Shown: piece after piece, positions 63,698 through 64,000 of the stretch
Numbering within the stretch: the stretch's first letter is position 1
Layout of the letters: each line of letters begins with the position of its first letter
Origin: Rhizobiaceae bacterium
GTDB taxonomy: Bacteria > Pseudomonadota > Alphaproteobacteria > Rhizobiales > Rhizobiaceae
Direction of reading: 5' to 3'
Length of the DNA stretch: 64,000 nucleotides
Assembly (NCBI GenBank): GCA_029212415.1
Contig: JARGOF010000023.1
Span: 1-64,000, forward strand
Made by a program: the position numbers and the translations under genes
Notes under the pieces: model-generated
What the model saw: only the letters and a program-made list of their open reading frames with translations
The model's database searches: none
Told to the model about the DNA's origin: nothing

Positions 63698-64000
63698 ATG
63701 GCACGGGTCCACGAGAGCACCATAATCAATGCGTCCATTGATGCCGTCTGGCATGTGTTGCGCAATTTCAACAGCCATGTCGACTGGCACCCGGCCATCG
63801 CCACCAGCCAGATTGAAAATGGCTTGCCCGCCGATACGGTCGGCGCCATTCGCAATTTCACTCTGGCCGATGGCGGCCTGCTGCGCGAGCAATTGATCAA
63901 ACTCGATGATGAGGCCCACGAACTGGCCTATTGCCTGCTGGAAGCGCCGCTTCCTCTCAATGGCTATGTGGCGACAATCAAGCTCAAACCGGTCACCGAA
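63698..64000 (+). CDS. SRPBCC family protein, second of the pair (cut by the window end)
   Basis: 101 codons are visible from the ATG at 63698, three bases after the previous stop. The start reads MARVHESTIINASIDAVWHV, then LRNFNSHVDWHPAIATSQIE, then LADGGLLREQLIKLDDEAHE; each segment aligns with the first SRPBCC protein. The pair arose by tandem duplication. The C-terminus lies beyond 64000. Confidence 0.85.
   Translation, partial: MARVHESTIINASIDAVWHVLRNFNSHVDWHPAIATSQIENGLPADTVGAIRNFTLADGGLLREQLIKLDDEAHELAYCLLEAPLPLNGYVATIKLKPVTE

Overview
The window is chromosomal DNA from an alphaproteobacterium, most probably of the order Hyphomicrobiales (Rhizobiales). Three things point there: the minus-strand tail of the division and cell wall cluster, ddl-ftsQ-ftsA-ftsZ-lpxC-bamD-recN-ligA; an FtsZ of about 554 residues with a very long C-terminal linker; and several DUF1127-type small proteins. 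The core DNA is GC-rich. Three stretches are visibly AT-richer and look acquired: the ATP-grasp pair at the left edge, the lipase gene at 30.3-32.1 kb, and parts of 38-41.6 kb. I see no tRNA, rRNA, CRISPR array, intact insertion sequence or known defence system.

Layout. 0-1.4 kb: two tandem TupA-like ATP-grasp genes, the first cut by the window edge. 1.5-8.4 kb: a SCO1/SenC protein, a CPA-type cation/proton antiporter with an RCK domain, prmA, a DUF1127 protein, an aminopeptidase P, and azlCD. 8.5-19.9 kb: the minus-strand ligA-to-ddl cluster; no murB or murC lies upstream of ddl. 20.3-24.3 kb: two tandem membrane-anchored EAL phosphodiesterase genes with long identical tracts. A decayed copy of the 5' end of ddl lies between them, so the whole ddl(5')-EAL unit seems to have been duplicated.

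24.4-29.8 kb: a minus-strand six-gene operon (FAD-linked oxidase, GntR/FCD regulator, VOC protein, and an NMT1/Tau-type ABC importer) with a likely operator in front. 30.3-32.1 kb: an LCAT-like secreted lipase. 32.4-38.0 kb: a nucleoside hydrolase plus a complete BMP-type nucleoside ABC importer. 38.0-41.6 kb: a scarred accessory patch with a frameshifted GT29-like gene, an IS5-family transposase remnant, two paralogous 60-residue proteins that share an upstream palindrome and flank a phosphotransferase, and a small membrane protein. 41.9-44.5 kb: DUF1611 protein, alanine/ornithine racemase-like protein and DUF1488 protein, all overlapping. 44.8-49.9 kb: a FecBCD-type ABC importer, an uncharacterised 433-residue partner, and a GST-like protein.

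49.9-64.0 kb: a GntR regulator diverging from a long plus-strand run of genes. In order these are an FAH-family hydrolase, an alpha/beta hydrolase, an amidohydrolase, a branched-chain-amino-acid-type ABC importer, a LivF ATPase fused to a UPF0261 (Tm-1-like) domain, a PEP-hydrolase-family TIM barrel, a flotillin-like protein and two SRPBCC proteins, the last cut by the window end. It looks like one regulated uptake and degradation system for an unknown substrate. The transporter-UPF0261 fusion is the most unusual object in the window.
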